Shown: piece by piece, positions 16,414-25,282 of the stretch
Layout of the letters: each line of letters opens with the position of its first letter
How positions within the stretch are numbered: the stretch's first letter is position 1
Assembly: GCA_965276665.1 (NCBI GenBank)
Contig: OZ255620.1
Span: 3,100,001-3,164,000, forward strand
Length of the DNA stretch: 64,000 nt
DNA from: CAWGJC01 sp965276665
GTDB taxonomy: Bacteria; Pseudomonadota; Alphaproteobacteria; Acetobacterales; Acetobacteraceae
Direction: 5' to 3'
Notes under the pieces: model-generated
What the model saw: the letters and a program-made list of their open reading frames with translations, nothing else
What the model was told of the DNA's origin: nothing
Database searches by the model: none
Translations under genes and position numbers: made by a program

Positions 16414-17885
16414 GACGCCTGCTCTCGCGGGCGGATTGGCCGCTCCTTCTGACATTCGCCTTCGCGATCCTCGCGACCGCTGCCGGTGCGGCGTCCCTGG
16501 TCAAGCTCGCCTTTCCCGCCGCCGTCACCCTGCTCGCAGTGTGGTGGGGCCTGCGTGACCCTGCGCGCTATCTCCGCCTGCTGCTCTGGACACTGATCCT
16601 GGTCGCCGGGATCCGGCATTTCGTCGACTTTCACACGGCGTTCTCGCAAACCAACCCGATCATGCTCGCGCCCTACCTCATCGTGGTCGCGGGAGCGCCG
16701 TCCATCGCCCTGTACATTCTCAATCGCGGCCCGTTCGCGATTGAGTTCCTGGTGATGATCGGGGCCGTGCTCGCCGGCCTCGGGCTGTCGCTGATCACCG
16801 GCGAGGTGTCGGACGCGCTGCTTGCGGCGATGCGGTGGCTCGCGCCTCTCGCGGTCGGGCTCTACGTGTGCGCGCATGCGGCCAGGCTCGACGAGATGCG
16901 CGAGACGGTGGTTCGCACCTTCCGCCTCGCGGTGCCGCTGATCGCGCTTTACGGGCTCGACCAGTTCGTCGATATCCAGGCGTGGGACGCGTATTACATG
17001 CGCATGGCGCCGATCGACAGCATCGGCTACCCGGTGCCGTTCCAGGTGCGCGTCTATGCGACGATGAATTCGCCCGGCGCGCTCGCCACCATGCTCGGCA
17101 CCGGCATGCTGCTGATGCTGCCGACGACACGGGGGTTCCGCTGGGTCGGACTCATGCTCGGCGTCGCCTGCCTCTTCCTGACAACGCAGCGCGCGTCGCT
17201 CGGCGGTCTGGCCGTCGCCCTGGTGCTGCTCGCCTTTGTCGCGCGCGACCGGGTGACACGGCGGGCGCTCGGCAAGGCCGTCATCGCCCTGACCCTGACA
17301 TGCGCCGTGCTGCTCAGCGTGCCCGGGGCCGCGAACAAGATCCTCGCCACGGCGAGCTCGGTGACGGAGCTCAGCCAGGACGGGAGCGCGCAGGCCCGCT
17401 TGCAGCAATACGCCAACGTTCCGCGTATGCTCGACGCGCACAAGGGCGGCCTCGGGCTGGGTTGGCTCACCAACGATCTCTATGTCGGCAACAACGAAAA
17501 TCTGCCGTCGGATAGCGGATTGCTCGACATCCTCGTGAGCCTCGGTCTTCCCTGCGGGATCGTTTTCCTGGGGATGATGGCGAAGCTCGCGGTCGGCGGG
17601 CTGCGGATCAGCCGTTGGGCAGGAACGCCCGGCAGCGCGTCCGAATTCGCCGCGGCGATGTTCGGCCTGGTGCAATTGCCCCTCGGAAGCCAGCACACCG
17701 CAGAAGCCGGCATCTTCCTCTATCTGCCGCTCGGCTTGCTGCTCGCGCGCGCGGTGCAGGCCCGCATGGCCGAGCAGGCAAGGCTTCGTGCCATTTCCCT
17801 GCATCCGGCCGCGGGTCGCCGCGGATTCCTCGCCGCGCGCCTGCCGAAAACGGCCCGGGCGGCGGCGTCTCCCAATCCTCTCTGA
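16410..17885 (+). CDS. Wzy-like exopolysaccharide polymerase / O-antigen ligase family protein
   Basis: A 491-residue integral membrane protein with about 11-12 hydrophobic segments and a long periplasmic loop before the LGLGWLTNDLYVGNNENLPSDSG region, a pattern of the Wzy_C/O-antigen ligase superfamily. It should join lipid-linked repeat units on the periplasmic face. The ATG at 16410 overlaps the stop of the glycosidase-like gene. Primary sequence of these polymerases is poorly conserved, so the call rests on topology and on its place in the operon with flippase, co-polymerase and transferases. Confidence 0.8.
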   Translation: MRRLLSRADWPLLLTFAFAILATAAGAASLVKLAFPAAVTLLAVWWGLRDPARYLRLLLWTLILVAGIRHFVDFHTAFSQTNPIMLAPYLIVVAGAPSIALYILNRGPFAIEFLVMIGAVLAGLGLSLITGEVSDALLAAMRWLAPLAVGLYVCAHAARLDEMRETVVRTFRLAVPLIALYGLDQFVDIQAWDAYYMRMAPIDSIGYPVPFQVRVYATMNSPGALATMLGTGMLLMLPTTRGFRWVGLMLGVACLFLTTQRASLGGLAVALVLLAFVARDRVTRRALGKAVIALTLTCAVLLSVPGAANKILATASSVTELSQDGSAQARLQQYANVPRMLDAHKGGLGLGWLTNDLYVGNNENLPSDSGLLDILVSLGLPCGIVFLGMMAKLAVGGLRISRWAGTPGSASEFAAAMFGLVQLPLGSQHTAEAGIFLYLPLGLLLARAVQARMAEQARLRAISLHPAAGRRGFLAARLPKTARAAASPNPL

Positions 17886-17916
17886 TCAGTTAGGCGGCCT
17901 CGGTTTGCAGGAGCGC

Positions 17917-19053
17917 GTGGCGCCGCCTCGGATCCCGACGGTTCTCTACGTCTCGGCGGTGGCGGAGCTGAAGGGGGGCGCGGAGACGGTGCTGCTCGAG
18001 ATGCTGCGCAACCCGCTCATCCGGCCGGTTCTCGCAGTGCCGGGCAGCGGCGCGCTCGCCGAGTTCGCCGCCGCGCGCAACATTCCCGTGCATCTGTTCG
18101 ACCTCCGCGCGGTCGCGACGGTGCGGCGTCCGTTGCGGGTCGCCGATATCGCCCGCGCCGCGCGCGATTCCGTCCGCGTCGCGCGCCGCCTCAAGGCCAT
18201 CGCCGATGCATGCGGCGCCGACATCGTGCACACGAATGGCATGAAGGTTCATGTCACCGGCGTTCTGTCGCGCTTCTTCTGGCGCACGCCGACGGTGGTC
18301 CATATGCACGACGTGCCCTATTCGCGCGCCGAGCGGCTGATCTGGCGCGTCCTGGCGACGGGCGCTCTGCACACGATCGCCGCGTCCGAGATCTGCTATG
18401 ACGGGATGAAGCGGCCGAACCGCATGTCCGTCGTGATGCAAGGCGTCGACACACCGCCGGTCGATCAGCCGCGGGGGCTGCCGGACAAGCCGGTGCTCGG
18501 TTTCGTCGGCCGTTTCCACCCGTTCAAGGGTCTCCATCTCCTCCTCGACTGGTTCGAAGCGGCGAAGGACCAGAATCCATCGCTGACCTTGCTCCTGCGC
18601 GGCCGCGCGGATGCCGAGGGCGAGGAGTATTGGGCGGCGCTGCGCCCGCGCGCGGAGCGGCTGGCGGCCGCCGGACGATGCCGGATCGAGGGCTGGCGCG
18701 GCGCGGGTGCGGATCCCTACGAGGATATCGATCTTCTCGCCGCCCCCTCTGCGACCCCGGAAGTCGGGCCCCGCGTCATCATGGAGGCGATGCTGCGCGG
18801 CATCCCCGCTATCGGTTATCCGAAAGGCGGCGCGACGACGATGATCCCGGGCCCGGAAGCCGGCGCGCTGGCCGGTGACTCGGACACGTTCCGTGCCGCT
18901 CTGCACCGCCTGCTCGATCCGCATGTCTATGCCGCGACCAGCGCCGCGGCGCTCCGCCATGCCGGCGTCGCCTTTGGCATCCGCCGCTTCTGGCAGGATC
19001 TCGCTTCGGCCTATGAGGCGGCGTTGATGGGCGCCCGATCAGGACGCCGCTGA
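17917..19053 (+). CDS. GT4 family glycosyltransferase
   Basis: About 378 residues from a GTG at 17917 that follows a GCAGGAGCGC ribosome-site-like sequence; a TTG at 17905 is an alternative. The acceptor domain opens with TVLYVSAVAELKGGAETVL and contains DIVHTNGMKVHVTG; the donor domain has LGFVGRFHPFKGLHLLLDW and PEVGPRVIMEAMLRGIPAI. It is the last rightward transferase of the locus. The 3' end runs 15 bases into the convergent hydrolase gene. Confidence 0.85.
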   Translation: MAPPRIPTVLYVSAVAELKGGAETVLLEMLRNPLIRPVLAVPGSGALAEFAAARNIPVHLFDLRAVATVRRPLRVADIARAARDSVRVARRLKAIADACGADIVHTNGMKVHVTGVLSRFFWRTPTVVHMHDVPYSRAERLIWRVLATGALHTIAASEICYDGMKRPNRMSVVMQGVDTPPVDQPRGLPDKPVLGFVGRFHPFKGLHLLLDWFEAAKDQNPSLTLLLRGRADAEGEEYWAALRPRAERLAAAGRCRIEGWRGAGADPYEDIDLLAAPSATPEVGPRVIMEAMLRGIPAIGYPKGGATTMIPGPEAGALAGDSDTFRAALHRLLDPHVYAATSAAALRHAGVAFGIRRFWQDLASAYEAALMGARSGRR

Positions 19054-20961
19054 CGGGGCCTCGGGGGGCGGCACGCGCGAGCCGATCCGCCTTGCACGAA
19101 TCCGCCTGGTCACCCGCGGCAGGATTTTCCCGGAATTCGCCGCGCGGCGGCGCAGCTCCGCCTCCTGTCCGGGAGCGGTGTCGATAAAGGCGAGCATCGC
19201 CTCGGCCGCCGCACGCTGCATGTCGCTGCCGCTGAGATTGTGGTCGATCTCCGGCAGCACGCGGAACGCCGCATTCGCAAAACCGCGCAGATACATCGCG
19301 TCGCTGCCGAAGGATCGTTCGAAATCCTTGATGCCCGGATCGGCAGGCGAGAACAGGAACAGCACGCGCGCGCCGCGCGCTGCGAGGCCGGTCACGACGC
19401 GGTGGCCGATGCTTTGCGCGCCCGGGATCCCCAACTGGCGGCGCAGGTTCAGCATCGTGGCCGCGATCCCGCCCTGCAGCCGCGACATCTGCGCGCTCAG
19501 CGCGACGTCGAGCGGCACGTCGCCCTGGGCGAGGCGCTTCCAGAGCGTTCGCCTGATGAGCTGGCGGAGGTAATGGCCGAACGAGTAGCTGCGATGCATG
19601 ATGTGCCCGAGCGTGGACCCCGCTTCCATTCGGAAGAATGGCAGGTTGATCAGCAGCAGCGTATCAATGCGCGGATCGACGATCGCGGCGCGCAGCCCGT
19701 GATAGGCGCCTGCGCACAAGCCCTGCACCATGAAGCGGCGATAGCCGAACCCTTCGAGCACATCGAGCGCGGAGCCGATATCCTCGTTCCGGTCGAGATC
19801 AAAGAGCGGCGTCAGCGCATCGGCGTCGCCCTCATGCGGCGGGCTGTCGCCAAGTCCGGCAAAATCGATGCGGAGCGAGGCGATGCCCTCCACCGCAAGC
19901 CGGCGCGCGAAATCCACGCCGGAGCGGGACGGTCCATATCCCGGATCCCGTCCCGCATTGCCGATGACGACCGCCGTGCCGGACTGCGTGCCGATCGGGC
20001 GGCAGAGCGTGCCGCACAGGCGCCCGTCCCTCCCGAAGCGAAGATGCGTCTCGACGCAGGCTGTCGGAAACAATGTTGCCGGCAGGACGGGCGAGGCCGG
20101 CTTTTCGGAGAGCGGTTGTCCGGGCACGAAGCGGCATATCCAGTCCACCAGCGGCTCGAGATCCATCGGCCGTGGCGGTGCGAGCGTGTTGTCGACCATC
20201 ATGCGCTCCAGCCCGTTGAGGCCGCCGCACGTGACCGGCACACCTCGCCGCTTCCAGGAACCGGCGCATTCCGCGGCCAGGGACGACGTTTCGGACGCGA
20301 AGAGCGCCACCTGCCGATCGGGAGGGAGACGAATCCGGCGGAGATCCGTGGCGGCGATCAGATCGAGGGTTCGGGCGCTGAGTCGAAGACCGTGGATGTC
20401 CAGACCCGTCGATCCCGCGGCGGCATTGCCGCGCAACCGCGCCTCGATGGTGAGCTGCGAGACATAGGATCGCCCGCGCAGCACCGGCGCGATCAGCATC
20501 ATGCCGGCGATATCGGAGCGCTGCGCCGTGGCCAGCGCGGCGATGGTCGCGCCGAGGCGCACGCCGCTCAGCACCAGGGAGGCCGCGCCGGAAGCCTCGC
20601 GCAGCCAATCGGCCGCTTCCCGCACGCATCGCTGCCAGAGTTGCCAATGCCCGACCGCCTCAGGGCCGTCTTCCTGGGGCACATCACAGGAATCACCTGT
20701 TCCAAGATAGTCGAAGCGGAGCGTGGTGTAGCCATTTTCGGAAAGCCGTTCCGCCAGCCGGCGCAGTGGCATCTGGCCGCGCGGCATGTCGGTGTGCAGC
20801 CCAGGGCACAGCAATACAGCGACATTCCGCGCAAAATCGCCGCCCGCCGGGTGCAACCATCCGTGACGGCCGCCGAAAGTCACTGGGATCATGCGATCTG
20901 AACGCATGGCAGGGGCGGCTGGTGCCATGTTGCATGCGGATCGGCGACGGCAGATGCGCAT
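19039..20961 (-). CDS. Tandem alpha/beta-hydrolase protein with substituted nucleophile positions
   Basis: A 640-residue protein made of two alpha/beta-hydrolase domains. Domain one (about 25-275) has the oxyanion region LLCPGLHTDMPRG and a nucleophile elbow that reads SGVRLGA, with arginine (135) where serine is expected. Domain two (about 305-590) has an elbow reading QGLCAGAY, with cysteine 416. These two elbow types recall the pair of non-classical hydrolases that accompany exosortase/polysaccharide loci, here fused into one chain; that comparison is from memory of the families. No exosortase is visible. ATGs at 20928 and 20907 are plausible later starts. The role in polymer export or modification is inferred from the neighbours. 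Confidence 0.72.
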   Translation of the reverse strand: MRICRRRSACNMAPAAPAMRSDRMIPVTFGGRHGWLHPAGGDFARNVAVLLCPGLHTDMPRGQMPLRRLAERLSENGYTTLRFDYLGTGDSCDVPQEDGPEAVGHWQLWQRCVREAADWLREASGAASLVLSGVRLGATIAALATAQRSDIAGMMLIAPVLRGRSYVSQLTIEARLRGNAAAGSTGLDIHGLRLSARTLDLIAATDLRRIRLPPDRQVALFASETSSLAAECAGSWKRRGVPVTCGGLNGLERMMVDNTLAPPRPMDLEPLVDWICRFVPGQPLSEKPASPVLPATLFPTACVETHLRFGRDGRLCGTLCRPIGTQSGTAVVIGNAGRDPGYGPSRSGVDFARRLAVEGIASLRIDFAGLGDSPPHEGDADALTPLFDLDRNEDIGSALDVLEGFGYRRFMVQGLCAGAYHGLRAAIVDPRIDTLLLINLPFFRMEAGSTLGHIMHRSYSFGHYLRQLIRRTLWKRLAQGDVPLDVALSAQMSRLQGGIAATMLNLRRQLGIPGAQSIGHRVVTGLAARGARVLFLFSPADPGIKDFERSFGSDAMYLRGFANAAFRVLPEIDHNLSGSDMQRAAAEAMLAFIDTAPGQEAELRRRAANSGKILPRVTRRIRARRIGSRVPPPEAPSAAS

Positions 20962-21239
20962 GGCGGCGCGTGATCGAGCGGCGCGCTCATGGGCTGGAAA
21001 GCCGGCCGCCCGGCGAGGCGGGGTGCGGCCGCCCGGTCCTGAATGCCACCATCAGACTTTGCCGTGACATCCACCTGGTTCGCCCGACCCGCTCCACGGA
21101 CACCTTGGCAACCCCGCCTCGGTCATCCGTGAAATCTACTGCCAGACAATGATAGCGTTTGTGTGGCCGTGGGGAAATATATCTGCGCGCATGGCGGCCA
21201 GACTCCGGCCGGTTCGACCGGCCGGAGCGGCCGAAGCGG
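20962..21239. other. Intergenic stretch between two leftward genes
   Basis: No gene is seen. It contains the 3' hairpin of the downstream glycosidase-like gene and must hold the promoter of the tandem hydrolase gene. A relatively AT-rich patch at 21140-21190 is the most likely site. Confidence 0.4.
21203..21227 (-). terminator. Perfect GC hairpin with UUCG-type loop after the glycosidase-like gene
   Basis: An 11-bp perfect stem (CTCCGGCCGGT and its complement) closes a TCG loop 12 bases past the stop of the leftward gene. There is no T-run after it, so it may be a 3' stabilising hairpin or Rho-assisted terminator instead of a classical intrinsic one. Confidence 0.5.
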
Positions 21240-22721
21240 TTACGCGAAATGCAGCAGCATCAAATCCGCCCCCACAGGGAGCGTGACGGCCCCTCCCGAC
21301 AGCGTGCCGGCGGTCCAGTTTCCAGCGCTCACCGGCACGGCGGTGCCGACCTTCGACACGCCGGAGACCTGGACGGTCACCGATTGGGCGGTCGCGGGCT
21401 CGGCCGCCTTGGAGTTCGGGTTCCAGATCTCGACATCCTGCCAGAGCGCCAGGATGAAGCTCCCGTCACGCCGTGCGAACAATGCCTGTTGCACGTTCGC
21501 CGTGTTACCGCCCAACGTGAAATTGAGCTTGCCGGGCGTGAAGGCCGGTCCTGGATCGGACATCAGCGAAATCAGGTTCTTGATCGCGGTGTAGGCCGGC
21601 TTCGGCGCGATTCCCGCCGGGCTGGCGGAGTTGGACACCAGTCCGTAATTCGATTGCGGGTCGGTGGTGTTGTTGCTCTGGTCATAGAACTCGTAGAGGA
21701 AGCTTCGCTTCAGGCCGCCCGCCAGGAAGCGGTTGAGGAGCAGGCGCGGAAGATAGCTCGCGACGACCCCCGCCGGGATATCGCCCGCGAACGTGCTGTA
21801 GCCGAGCTCCGTCGCATAGACCGGAAGTTTCGGGGCGAGCGACGGCATCATGCAGGCGAGGCTCCACGCCATCGACCCATAGCCGTCAGTGCCCCAGCCA
21901 GGACATTCCGGCATCCTGTCGCCGGGATACGGGTGAAGGTTCATCGCCGTGCAGTACGGGACCAGCGATGCGAGTTGCGGAACATTGCCCTGCTGGGTCA
22001 TCGCCGGGCTGAGCACCGGCGTGCCCTTGAGCGAACTGCCCGCGATCGCGTTGTAGAGCTGCTGCTGCCAGGAGATCGTGTCGGCAACCCAGTTCGTCGG
22101 ATCCTGCTGGGACGCGTAGATCGTATCGGGCTCGTTGATCCCCTCCACCGAGACGATGCACCCGACAGGCAGCTGCTGGAGCGAAGCCATGTGCGCCGCC
22201 ATGGTGCCCAGGGTCGGATCGGTGAGCATGTTGAACTTGATGGATGCTGCCGCGAGCGTCTGCATCCGGGAGAGCATGCCGGTATCCGACAGCGGAACGC
22301 CGGTGCGGATGTAGCGGATGCCGCTTCCCACGAGCAGAGGCTCGATCTGCGACCACACGCCGGCCTCCGGCCAGCCGGTTCCGAATTGCGACACCACCCC
22401 GATCGAATCGACGAAGGCATCCGACGAGATGGCCTGCACCCCGGTCGTGCCGGTCGGGTTGGAACACGCGATCCAGTTGCCCCCGACATATTCCAACCAG
22501 GCTCCGCCTTTTTTCTGCAGATAGATGTTGCCATTGAGATAGAGCAGCTGCGCCGCGGTCGCGGTCGCGGTCAGGATCATGTTGTTGAGGACAACCTGAA
22601 GTCCTTGATTGGAGGACTGGTAGAGCGTCCATGTGTTGCCTGCAGCGTCCACGATCATGTTCACGACGCTCGACGTGGTCGATTTGCCCGATGGACTCAC
22701 TGGAAGGTTCGATGCCGTCAT
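21240..22721 (-). CDS. Glycoside-hydrolase-like protein, paralogue of the enzyme at 14959
   Basis: About 493 residues from an ATG at 22721 preceded by an AGGAG ten bases upstream. The N-terminal 90 residues form a beta-rich module with GNTWTLYQ, YLNGNIYLQ and WLEYVGGNW motifs, resembling a surface or carbohydrate-binding repeat. A barrel follows with EGINEPD (Glu197) and YATELGYST (Glu305), matching EGPNEAD and ATETGY of the paralogue. The tail is a small beta domain ending GADLMLLHFA. Unlike the paralogue it has no N-terminal signal peptide, so export would need another route. It lies just outside the main operon on the opposite strand. Confidence 0.72.
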   Translation of the reverse strand: MTASNLPVSPSGKSTTSSVVNMIVDAAGNTWTLYQSSNQGLQVVLNNMILTATATAAQLLYLNGNIYLQKKGGAWLEYVGGNWIACSNPTGTTGVQAISSDAFVDSIGVVSQFGTGWPEAGVWSQIEPLLVGSGIRYIRTGVPLSDTGMLSRMQTLAAASIKFNMLTDPTLGTMAAHMASLQQLPVGCIVSVEGINEPDTIYASQQDPTNWVADTISWQQQLYNAIAGSSLKGTPVLSPAMTQQGNVPQLASLVPYCTAMNLHPYPGDRMPECPGWGTDGYGSMAWSLACMMPSLAPKLPVYATELGYSTFAGDIPAGVVASYLPRLLLNRFLAGGLKRSFLYEFYDQSNNTTDPQSNYGLVSNSASPAGIAPKPAYTAIKNLISLMSDPGPAFTPGKLNFTLGGNTANVQQALFARRDGSFILALWQDVEIWNPNSKAAEPATAQSVTVQVSGVSKVGTAVPVSAGNWTAGTLSGGAVTLPVGADLMLLHFA

Positions 22722-22938
22722 GGTGCCAGCGCTCCTGCGTTGCGGATTTGCGTTGGGCAAGAAACGACACTCAGGATTGGGGTCGTACGGCAATGCGCAG
22801 GGCTGGGCGTCACTGTCTGATTCGTGATGTCGCCTTGAGCAAATGTGACAATGAAGGCCGCTGTCGGCGGTGCGGGCGGTGATGAGCGCTACGTTGCTCA
22901 GCGGTTCGATGTCGTCGTGGCCACGTCGACGAGAGCGG

Positions 22939-23628
22939 TTACCTGGCTCGCCAGCCCATGTCCCAGAACGCCGTCTCCAGCCGCGTCGCCGCGACGAAGG
23001 TGGCGAGGAGCCGCGGGTAGCGCGCCTCCGCGCCATTCGCCTCTCCGAGCCTGTCGAGCATGCGGATGGCGGCGCGCACCGTCTCGCGGTACTCGTCGCC
23101 CGTATAGGCGGCGATCCACTCACTGTAGGGATTGCCCTCGCGCTGCGTCTCCGGATCGGCCAGCAGCCGCTCTCCGCTCTCACCATACCCGATGAGACAG
23201 GGGGCGAGCGCGACCTGGAGTTCGAGCAGATCGCCCGCGAGGCCGCGTTCCAGCACGAAGCGCGTATAGGCCATTGTTTCCGTCGCCTCGGGCGCCTCGG
23301 CCATCTGCGCCTCGGAAAGCCCCCAGCCTGCGCAATAAGAGACGTGCAGGGGCATTTCCACGTCGACGATGGCGGAGACCGAGGCGGCCGCGGCACGGAT
23401 GTCTGCGAGATGCGTCGCCTTGAAACCGGCGAGCGCGTGGGCGCGGGCGAAGTGGATCAGGAACAGGTAGTCCTGCACAAGGAAGTGGCGAAACGCGGCC
23501 TCCGGCAGCGTGCCCCGGCCGAGTGCGCGGACGAAATCATGCGCCACGTAGCCGTCCCATGACGCGCCCGCATCGCGGCGGAGGCGGCCGAACAGACCTT
23601 CATCGAGGGGGAGCGTGCGATCCGTCAT
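22939..23628 (-). CDS. tenA: TenA-family aminopyrimidine aminohydrolase
   Basis: A 229-residue all-helical protein. TenA enzymes hydrolyse aminomethyl-aminopyrimidine in thiamine salvage. Recognisable segments are FVQALG-type FVRALGRGTLPEAAFRHFLVQDY near the N-terminus, the candidate catalytic cysteine in HVSYCAGWGLSE, ATETMAYTRFV, and SEWIAAYTGDEYRETV. The ATG at 23628 is the first that yields the family N-terminus (MTDRTLPLDEGLF). No TPP riboswitch pattern is visible in the 220 bases upstream, and no other thiamine gene is next to it. Confidence 0.88.
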   Translation of the reverse strand: MTDRTLPLDEGLFGRLRRDAGASWDGYVAHDFVRALGRGTLPEAAFRHFLVQDYLFLIHFARAHALAGFKATHLADIRAAAASVSAIVDVEMPLHVSYCAGWGLSEAQMAEAPEATETMAYTRFVLERGLAGDLLELQVALAPCLIGYGESGERLLADPETQREGNPYSEWIAAYTGDEYRETVRAAIRMLDRLGEANGAEARYPRLLATFVAATRLETAFWDMGWRAR

Positions 23629-23847
23629 GCCGCAATCTCTCCGCTGTCGCCGCTTCCCGCAAGCGGAGCGCCTGCGCGTGCCGAGGCGAGGGCCAGCCCG
23701 ACGGGCGGCGACAATCCTGCCGCTGGCGCGTTGCAAGCCAGCCGATTCGGCATTTGCCGCGAAAGGTGGCGAGACGATTGTTCCCGGCAACACGGATAGC
23801 GGGATGTCGCGTCGGCCTCCGCCTTTTGCTTAAGGTGTGGTCCAGAC

Positions 23848-24585
23848 ATGAAGATCATCGGCGCGCCGGCCTTTCTGCTCCTTGTGCTCGGGTGTCTTGC
23901 CCCCGGGAATGACGGGCAGGCCGTGGCGCACCCGGCCCGGATCATTATCCTGCGGCACGCCGAGAAGCGTGACGGGTCACGGCTTTGTCGCATCGGTCTG
24001 GCGCGGGCTGACGCGCTGGCCGCGCAATATCTGGGGAGGCAGGCGCCCGGGACCGCGCTCCTTCGGAGCACGCCGCCGGCGGCTTTCTACAGCGTCACTT
24101 TCCACACGCTCGAAACGCTGGCGCCCTCCGCCGCGAGCTGGGGCATGTCGCAGCGCATCTACACCGCAATGCCACCGCTTGCCGACGCCGACAAGAACGC
24201 GGCGCTCAACCAGGCGACGCAGAATGCCGTTCGGGACATCATGTCTGATCCGAGCTTCGCCGGACGCACGGTGGTGATTGCGTGGGAACACCAGCACATC
24301 GCCGATCCGCGCATGGAGGCGCGTTATCCCGGTCAGTCCGTGACTCTCCGGCAGCTCCTGCATCTTGCGTCGCTTCCCGGCGTGCCGGAGCGCTGGGCGT
24401 CGAAGAATTTCGATTTCTTCTGGGTGGTGGATTATGCCGATTCGCACTCCGAGGCGCCGACCGGCTTCCGCATGGTGATGCAGCGTTTCGCGGGGAACGA
24501 TGCGGTCTTGCCGGAGAATGCGTGGGGCGTGGCTGATGGGTTGCCGTCGAACCGATGCCGCGGAGATTTGGACGCGGAGGACTGA
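23848..24585 (+). CDS. Histidine phosphatase family (phosphoglycerate-mutase-like) exported protein
   Basis: A 245-residue protein. The N-terminus is a signal peptide, and LLVLGC at residues 11-16 could be a lipobox. The RHAEK motif (about residue 36) gives the phospho-accepting histidine, and VIAWEHQHI near residue 145 gives the second active-site histidine region. It likely acts in the periplasm or at the membrane on an unknown phosphoester. It is divergent from tenA with about 220 bases between them. Confidence 0.78.
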   Translation: MKIIGAPAFLLLVLGCLAPGNDGQAVAHPARIIILRHAEKRDGSRLCRIGLARADALAAQYLGRQAPGTALLRSTPPAAFYSVTFHTLETLAPSAASWGMSQRIYTAMPPLADADKNAALNQATQNAVRDIMSDPSFAGRTVVIAWEHQHIADPRMEARYPGQSVTLRQLLHLASLPGVPERWASKNFDFFWVVDYADSHSEAPTGFRMVMQRFAGNDAVLPENAWGVADGLPSNRCRGDLDAED

Positions 24586-24753
24586 CGAAGATCGAAGCGG
24601 ATGCGGCCCGGACCTGGTGCGGGAAACCTCGGAGCAGTGCGGCAGTAGCGGTGTCGCAGACGATGCCAAAGGGCATTGCCAGTCCAATTGGGATTTCGAG
24701 GCTTGCAAAGCAGCAAGGGAGCGCCATTTACCATCCAGATGGATGGGGGTTGG

Positions 24754-25185
24754 ATGGTAGAAATGTCTGGGAACGGTGCTGAAATCCGGGCCAGAGGCGG
24801 CAGCGAGTCCGAGAAGATCACCATCAATCTCGGCTACGTCGATCTCGGCCACATCGACCTGTTGGTGCATGACGGTTTCTATGCGAACCGCAGTGATTTC
24901 ATCCGGACTGCCATTCGCAACCAAATCGAACGATACGCCCAGGAGGCGAAGCGGTCGGTCGCGCGCAAAAACCTCGATCTCGGTCTGCGGCAGTACGGGC
25001 GCAAGGAGCTCGAAGCAGCCCGCGCGGCCGGAAGGCCGCTCTCCATCAGCGTGCTTGGTCTCGCCAGCATCGCGTCGGATGTTTCGCCGGCCCTGGCGCG
25101 CGCCGCCATCGCGTCCGTCTCGGTGCTGGGCGCCTTCCAGGCCAGCCCGGCCGTGAAGGCCGCGTTGAGCGACCGGATGCGCTGA
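24754..25185 (+). CDS. Ribbon-helix-helix (CopG/Arc-type) DNA-binding protein
   Basis: About 143 residues from an ATG at 24754 after a GGATGGGGG stretch; ATG 24763 and 24739 are also in frame. The RHH core is KITINLGYVDLGHIDLLVHDGFYANRSDFIRTAI with a short beta strand and two helices. A long tail follows that is not typical of antitoxins and is hydrophobic in places (SISVLGLASIASDVSPALARAAIASVSVLG). There is no toxin gene next to it. It may be a transcription regulator of the esterase gene 98 bases downstream; that is a guess from position. Confidence 0.65.
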   Translation: MVEMSGNGAEIRARGGSESEKITINLGYVDLGHIDLLVHDGFYANRSDFIRTAIRNQIERYAQEAKRSVARKNLDLGLRQYGRKELEAARAAGRPLSISVLGLASIASDVSPALARAAIASVSVLGAFQASPAVKAALSDRMR

Positions 25186-25282
25186 GACGGATCATCACGC
25201 CTCCCCACATAGGCCATCGGGGCCATCGACCGGGCGCTCCGCAAGGCTCCCGCCAATGCGCCCATGCCGAAAGAGCAGGACC

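Noticed and set aside
21203..21227. Confident intrinsic terminator
   Set aside because: The hairpin is perfect but lacks the following T-run, so it is listed only as a possible terminator.
23629..23847. TPP riboswitch upstream of tenA
   Set aside because: The CUGAGA and GAUCUGGAUAAUGCC-like core sequences are not present in the leader.
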